Assembly (NCBI RefSeq): GCF_018998565.1
Contig: NZ_JAHNZO010000042.1
Coordinates: 1 to 54,262 of the forward strand
Direction of reading: 5' to 3'
Length of the DNA stretch: 54,262 nt
Origin: Paenibacillus oleatilyticus
GTDB taxonomy: Bacteria > Bacillota > Bacilli > Paenibacillales > NBRC-103111
Shown piece by piece: positions 50,654 through 54,262 of the stretch. Position 1 is the first letter of the stretch; each line of letters starts with the position of its first letter. A model generated the notes under the pieces. That model did no database searches and was not told the origin of the DNA. It saw only the letters and a list, made by a program, of their open reading frames with translations. The translations under genes were made by a program, and so were the position numbers.

Positions 50654-51457
50654 ATGGACGGACGCGATTGGAAAAAGTTTCTACTGCCTTACGAACAGGC
50701 GGTCGAGGAATTGAAAGTCAAATTCAAGACATTGCGCGCGGAGCTCAAAAGCCGGGATGAATATTCGCCTATCGAATTCGTAACCGGCCGGGTCAAGAGG
50801 ACTTCCAGCATTTTGGAAAAAGCCAAACGGCTGAGTGTTCCGATGGATCAGCTCGAGACCGGGATCGAAGATATTGCGGGCATCCGGATCATGTGTCAAT
50901 TCGTTGAGGATATCGAACGATTGGCCGAATTGATCCGTGCCCGGGAAGATATGACGCTATTATATGAGAAAGATTATATTACGAATAACAAGCCGAGCGG
51001 TTACCGCAGCTACCATATGATTGTGGAATACCGGGTCCAGACGGCGCTCGGCATGAAGCGCGTGCTGGCCGAGATTCAGCTGCGGACGCTGGCGATGAAT
51101 TTCTGGGCGACGATCGAGCATTCGCTGAACTATAAATACCGGGAAAGCTTGCCGGAGGATGTCGTCGCACGGCTCAGCCGGGCGGCGGAAGCCGCTTACC
51201 AGCTCGATCAGGAGATGAGCAGCATCCGGGAAGAGATCGTCGAAGCTCAAAAGCTGTTCGAGGACAAGTCGAGTATTGTGACCAAGGTGCTAAACGGCAT
51301 TCAGGAGCTGTATTTTCATCTGCGGGTGCGGGAAGCCGCGCAGTTTCAGATGCGCTTCAACGAGCTATGGGATACGGATGACGTCTGGCTGCTGAAGAAG
51401 CTGTCAAACGAGGTGGATCAGGCGGTTCACCGGGCGAAGAAAAATTCCTTGGCCTGA
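50654..51457 (+). CDS. small alarmone synthetase (RelP/RelQ/YjbM-like)
   Basis: 267 aa GTP pyrophosphokinase. Makes (p)ppGpp from ATP and GTP/GDP. 'DIAGIRIMCQF' (Asp73), G-loop Tyr117 in 'KPSGYRSYH', and Glu140 in 'EIQLRTLAMNFWATIEH' are the active-site elements; no hydrolase HD domain or TGS/ACT domains. Residues about 200-267 form an extra helical C-terminal tail not usual in ~210 aa RelQ/RelP. ATG 50654 (GGAGGT seven bases upstream), 27 bp after pyrD. Confidence 0.92.
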   Translation: MDGRDWKKFLLPYEQAVEELKVKFKTLRAELKSRDEYSPIEFVTGRVKRTSSILEKAKRLSVPMDQLETGIEDIAGIRIMCQFVEDIERLAELIRAREDMTLLYEKDYITNNKPSGYRSYHMIVEYRVQTALGMKRVLAEIQLRTLAMNFWATIEHSLNYKYRESLPEDVVARLSRAAEAAYQLDQEMSSIREEIVEAQKLFEDKSSIVTKVLNGIQELYFHLRVREAAQFQMRFNELWDTDDVWLLKKLSNEVDQAVHRAKKNSLA

Positions 51458-51509
51458 AGTCCGGTGAAGCCGGGCCTCCGCTGGAGGCTACCGAAACGGA
51501 GGCGAGACG

Positions 51510-51932
51510 GTGACAACGTCATACGATCGTTTATATATAGAGTTCGTCTATTATTTTAACGTGGCGCGTGACTATTTCGAATGTCACGAAGTGATGGAGG
51601 AGCTTTGGCTCGAGGAAGGTAGACATCCGTTGTACCAAGGCCTGCTGCAGGTGGCAGTAGGCCTTTACCATTACCGCAACGGCAATACAAGCGGGTCGAT
51701 CAAGCTGTTTACCGCAGCGTTGGACAAATTGGATAACTACCCGGAGGACGCGCTGGGGATCGACCTGGGCCGGCTTCGCGACGACAGCCGCCTGTACTTG
51801 AACAAGCTGGCGCGTGCGGAGGAGCAGCCTTTTGCTTTCTACGATCTGGACATCCATATTCTGGACGCCGAACTGGAGGCATTGGTGGAAGAGCTGAAGC
51901 AGAATCCGCCGGAGCCGCACGAAGAGGATTAG
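51510..51932 (+). CDS. DUF309-domain protein
   Basis: 140 aa, helical. 'YYFNVARDYFECHEVMEELWLEE' and 'PLYQGLLQVAVGLYHYRNGN' with conserved His, Glu and Trp are the DUF309 signature; the His/Glu cluster may bind metal, function unknown. GTG start, ACGGAGGCGAG upstream. It probably shares a transcript with the alarmone synthetase (52 bp apart). Confidence 0.88.
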   Translation: MTTSYDRLYIEFVYYFNVARDYFECHEVMEELWLEEGRHPLYQGLLQVAVGLYHYRNGNTSGSIKLFTAALDKLDNYPEDALGIDLGRLRDDSRLYLNKLARAEEQPFAFYDLDIHILDAELEALVEELKQNPPEPHEED

Positions 51933-51960
51933 ACCGGCGGCCGGGCGCAGCACTGCGACG

Positions 51961-52617
51961 CTAGGACCGCCGCGAGACGAGAACGGCTTGCAGCCCGACC
52001 CCGCATACGGTAAGCCATGCCGCCCCGGCGGCAAATCCGGCGACAACGTCGCTCGGATAATGAACCCCCAAGTAAATGCGGCTTACGCCGATCATGATGA
52101 TCAAACAGCCGGCCGTTACGGCGATCACCAGCTTCAGAACGGGAGATTTGACGAACATGAAGAAGAGCATGGCCAGCATGCCGTAGAAGACGATCGACGC
52201 CATGGAATGACCGCTGGGGAAGCTGTAGCCCGTTTCTTCCACGACCCGGCGCAGCATCGGCCGCTCCCGTTCGAAAATTAGCTTCAGCAGCTGATTGAAC
52301 AGCATGCCGCCGGTGACGGCCACTACGAAAAAAAGAGCTTCCCATTTCTTCTTTCGCCACACCATCAGAGATACGCTAACGGGCAGCAGGACGAACAACG
52401 TCTGAAACGCCCCGAATAAAGTAATCCCCTTCATCCATATGGTCAGCTTAGGACTGATATGCGATTGAATCCAATCGATATACGTCCGGTCAAAGCGCTC
52501 CAGTTGATTTTCCCGTAAATCGTGTGCGAACTTAACGAAGATCAGAAGCGACAGCAGCACGATAACGACTGCGGTCAATATATATTTTCCGGTCAGCCAT
52601 GCTTGTTTGGGTTGCAT
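51961..52617 (-). CDS. PAP2-family membrane phosphatase
   Basis: 218 aa, six helices. The tripartite acid-phosphatase motif is complete: 'KLIFERERP', 'YSFPSGHS' and 'SRIYLGVHYPSDVVAG'. Likely removes phosphate from lipid phosphates such as undecaprenyl-pyrophosphate or phosphatidylglycerol-phosphate. Convergent with DUF309. Confidence 0.92.
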   Translation of the reverse strand: MQPKQAWLTGKYILTAVVIVLLSLLIFVKFAHDLRENQLERFDRTYIDWIQSHISPKLTIWMKGITLFGAFQTLFVLLPVSVSLMVWRKKKWEALFFVVAVTGGMLFNQLLKLIFERERPMLRRVVEETGYSFPSGHSMASIVFYGMLAMLFFMFVKSPVLKLVIAVTAGCLIIMIGVSRIYLGVHYPSDVVAGFAAGAAWLTVCGVGLQAVLVSRRS

Positions 52618-52653
52618 CGTGGCCCGTTACAGCTCCTTTTAAAAAAATGAAAT

Positions 52654-52683
52654 AAAAAAGAAACAACGGACCGCAATCCGCTG
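52654..52683 (-). terminator. probable intrinsic terminator of the thioredoxin-like gene
   Basis: On the minus strand CAGCGGA (52683-52677) pairs with TCCGTTG (52670-52664, one G-T pair), followed by TTTCTTTTTT. Confidence 0.6.
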
Positions 52684-52722
52684 CTTCGGGTATCCTTGGG
52701 CGTCCACCGACAGCCGGCAGGA

Positions 52723-53205
52723 TTATTTTTTATGTTTTTCGAAAAAGGCTTTGAATGATTCGGCTTTTTGTTCACCGACGAGACGCTCGACTTCTTTGCC
52801 GCCTTTGTAATAAATCAAGGTCGGGGTTGCTTCGATATTGTATTTTTGCCATCCGTCCCTGAACTCTTCAAGATTGAACTGCCTGACGTCGATGTTGAAA
52901 TCCTTGGCGACCGGCATAAGCACAGGCGTTGTCACCTTGCAGTGCGGGCACGTCGAACCGAAATAGTACAGGTAGAAATCTTCCTGAGCTGCGATCTTCT
53001 TGTCGAGCGCGTCAGGCAAAATGATGTTTTGGTAGTACGGATCCTCCAGCAGCGCCAGCGTGGCCGGATTCAGCTTGTCCGGCGCAATGCCGTATACGTT
53101 ATTCGCGTACTTTCCGAATTTCGCCTGGTTGGATTGTTGATTGACAAAATAAAGAGCTCCGAACAGAACGACGATAATCGCTAAAAAGATACCTAACTTT
53201 TTCAT
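52723..53205 (-). CDS. membrane-anchored thioredoxin-like protein (CPHC)
   Basis: 160 aa. N-terminal helix (about 4-21), extracellular thioredoxin fold with 'FGSTCPHCKVTTP' active site and cis-Pro in 'EATPTLIYYKGG'. The CPHC pair is DsbA-like in reactivity, suggesting oxidase or isomerase rather than reductase work on exported proteins. ATG with GGGGAATC upstream. Confidence 0.87.
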   Translation of the reverse strand: MKKLGIFLAIIVVLFGALYFVNQQSNQAKFGKYANNVYGIAPDKLNPATLALLEDPYYQNIILPDALDKKIAAQEDFYLYYFGSTCPHCKVTTPVLMPVAKDFNIDVRQFNLEEFRDGWQKYNIEATPTLIYYKGGKEVERLVGEQKAESFKAFFEKHKK

Positions 53206-53409
53206 GATTCCCCTCTTCCTACCGAGATAAATGGTTACTCCAAAAACATTCGTTACTTATGCAAAGTTTCCTCCTTCTATCATACAATAAAATTGAAGGA
53301 TTTTCGACATTGGCGTGGAATACATGGGTAGACTAGGGACATCCAAGCGAAGGAACACCGGAAGCGATAAAATCTTTTTCTTCCAGATTAACTGAAACGA
53401 GTGACGATA

Positions 53410-54262
53410 ATGACGGAGCCGATGCTGCCGGAAGCATTTAAACAAAAAATGGAAGGCTTGCTGGAGGCCGAATATTCGGCCTTTCTGGCGTCTTATGGGG
53501 AGGAACGGCATTACGGCCTGCGCGTCAATACGCTCAAACTGTCCGTAGAGCAGTTTCGCGGCTTGACCTGCCTGGAGCTCGAACCGGTTCCATGGGCGGG
53601 AACCGGCTTTTACTACCGGGAAGGAGACGGGCGGCCAGGAAAGCATCCGCACTACCATGCAGGACTGTATTACATTCAGGAGCCGAGCGCAATGGCTCCT
53701 GTCGAGCTGCTTGACGTCCGCCCCGGCGAAAGGGTGCTGGATTTATGCGCCGCGCCGGGCGGAAAAACGACGCAGCTTGCGGCCAAGCTGCAAGGAGCCG
53801 GGCTGATCGTAGCGAACGACGTGCATCCGGACCGGGTGAAGGCGCTGGTGAAAAACATTGAGCTGAGCGGCGTACGCAACGCCGTCGTGCTGAACGAAGA
53901 TCCGGCGAAGCTGGAAGGAGCTTTTGCCGGCTACTTTGATAAGATTCTGATCGATGCGCCCTGCTCGGGCGAAGGCATGTTCCGCAAGGAAGAGGATATG
54001 GCCAAAGTCTGGCGTCCGGACTGGCCGGAGAAATACGCCGAGATGCAGCGGACGCTGCTGAGGCAGGCGGCTCACATGCTGAAGCCGGGCGGCTTGATGG
54101 TCTACTCGACCTGTACGTTCTCGCCGGAGGAGAACGAGGCGATGATCGCCGCGTTTCTGGACGAGCACCCGGCGTTTGCGGTCGAGCCGCCCCCCGCCTT
54201 CGGCGGCTGGGCGCCCGGCCGGCCGGACTGGCTCGGCGGGCGCTACGCCCGCGGGGCCGAAA
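53410..54262 (+). CDS. RsmF-type rRNA (cytosine-C5)-methyltransferase, 3' end cut by the window
   Basis: At least 284 codons, open to the last base. NOL1/NOP2/Sun-family m5C methyltransferase of rRNA. SAM loop 'DLCAAPGGKTTQLAAKL', 'DAPCSGEGMFRKE' and the nucleophile Cys region 'YSTCTFSPEENE' are all present. ATG 53410 has no strong Shine-Dalgarno; ATG 53422 (with ACGGAG just upstream) is an alternative. The C-terminal RNA-binding part lies beyond 54262. No terminator is seen between it and the divergent thioredoxin gene. Confidence 0.92.
   Translation, partial: MTEPMLPEAFKQKMEGLLEAEYSAFLASYGEERHYGLRVNTLKLSVEQFRGLTCLELEPVPWAGTGFYYREGDGRPGKHPHYHAGLYYIQEPSAMAPVELLDVRPGERVLDLCAAPGGKTTQLAAKLQGAGLIVANDVHPDRVKALVKNIELSGVRNAVVLNEDPAKLEGAFAGYFDKILIDAPCSGEGMFRKEEDMAKVWRPDWPEKYAEMQRTLLRQAAHMLKPGGLMVYSTCTFSPEENEAMIAAFLDEHPAFAVEPPPAFGGWAPGRPDWLGGRYARGAE

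Overview
The window looks like chromosomal DNA of a spore-forming, moderately GC-rich member of the Paenibacillaceae (Paenibacillus- or Cohnella-like). The basis is purine-rich Shine-Dalgarno sequences with frequent TTG/GTG starts, a YjcZ-type sporulation miniprotein, Bacillus-type single-cluster ferredoxin and CshA helicase, a YtpB-type terpene synthase, a GltC-like LysR regulator, a GlnR/TnrA-type operator and a Firmicute-style 6S RNA. I see no rRNA, tRNA, CRISPR array, prophage or intact insertion sequence. It reads as ordinary chromosome with some accessory modules.

Layout. 1-3.4 kb: palindromic edge, then a leftward ABC ATPase / FtsX-type permease / HlyD-type adaptor export operon. 3.5-6.1 kb: leftward MATE-type and MFS transporters overlapping by 4 bp. 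6.3-9.4 kb: two uncharacterised genes, a YtpB-like large-terpene synthase and 6-phosphofructokinase. 9.4-18.4 kb: peroxiredoxin, secreted TIM-barrel-like proteins, FMN reductase, uracil-DNA glycosylase, a second MFS of the same family, TatA, and an alpha-L-fucosidase divergent from an AraC regulator. 18.4-24.3 kb: YitT, DUF4247 lipoprotein, DUF4178 protein, CshA (possible leader ORF), YjcZ and a YesL-like membrane protein. 24.3-31.4 kb: 6S RNA, transaldolase, GNAT, thiol peroxidase divergent from a GltC-like regulator, an SgrR-like HTH/solute-binding fusion, YugP-like metalloprotease and a MerR regulator.

31.5-35.0 kb holds ammonium transporter / DUF294 nucleotidyltransferase / DEDDh exonuclease, with a clear sigma-A promoter and a perfect GlnR/TnrA box just downstream of it. 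35-41.6 kb: JAMM protease, MFS, TlpA-like thioredoxin, citramalate synthase, DNA polymerase Y-family, MobB and ferredoxin. 41.7-49.0 kb: a CHASE2 adenylate cyclase, a FecR-domain protein with a cohesin-like C-terminus, an NHL/stalk-domain protein and an L,D-transpeptidase; these look like an extracellular sensing and cell-envelope module with cAMP output. A 240-bp imperfect palindrome follows. 49.2-54.3 kb: quinone-type dihydroorotate dehydrogenase, small alarmone synthetase with an extra C-terminal tail, DUF309, PAP2 phosphatase, membrane thioredoxin and the start of an RsmF-type rRNA methyltransferase.

The most interesting items are the CHASE2/FecR/NHL module, the nitrogen-controlled AmtB-nucleotidyltransferase-exonuclease operon, the long quasi-palindrome at 48958-49197, and several small ORFs (23194-23373, 28057-28200, 49230-49367, and a leader ORF overlapping the cshA start). 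Functions are inferred from motifs read by eye; no database search was run.
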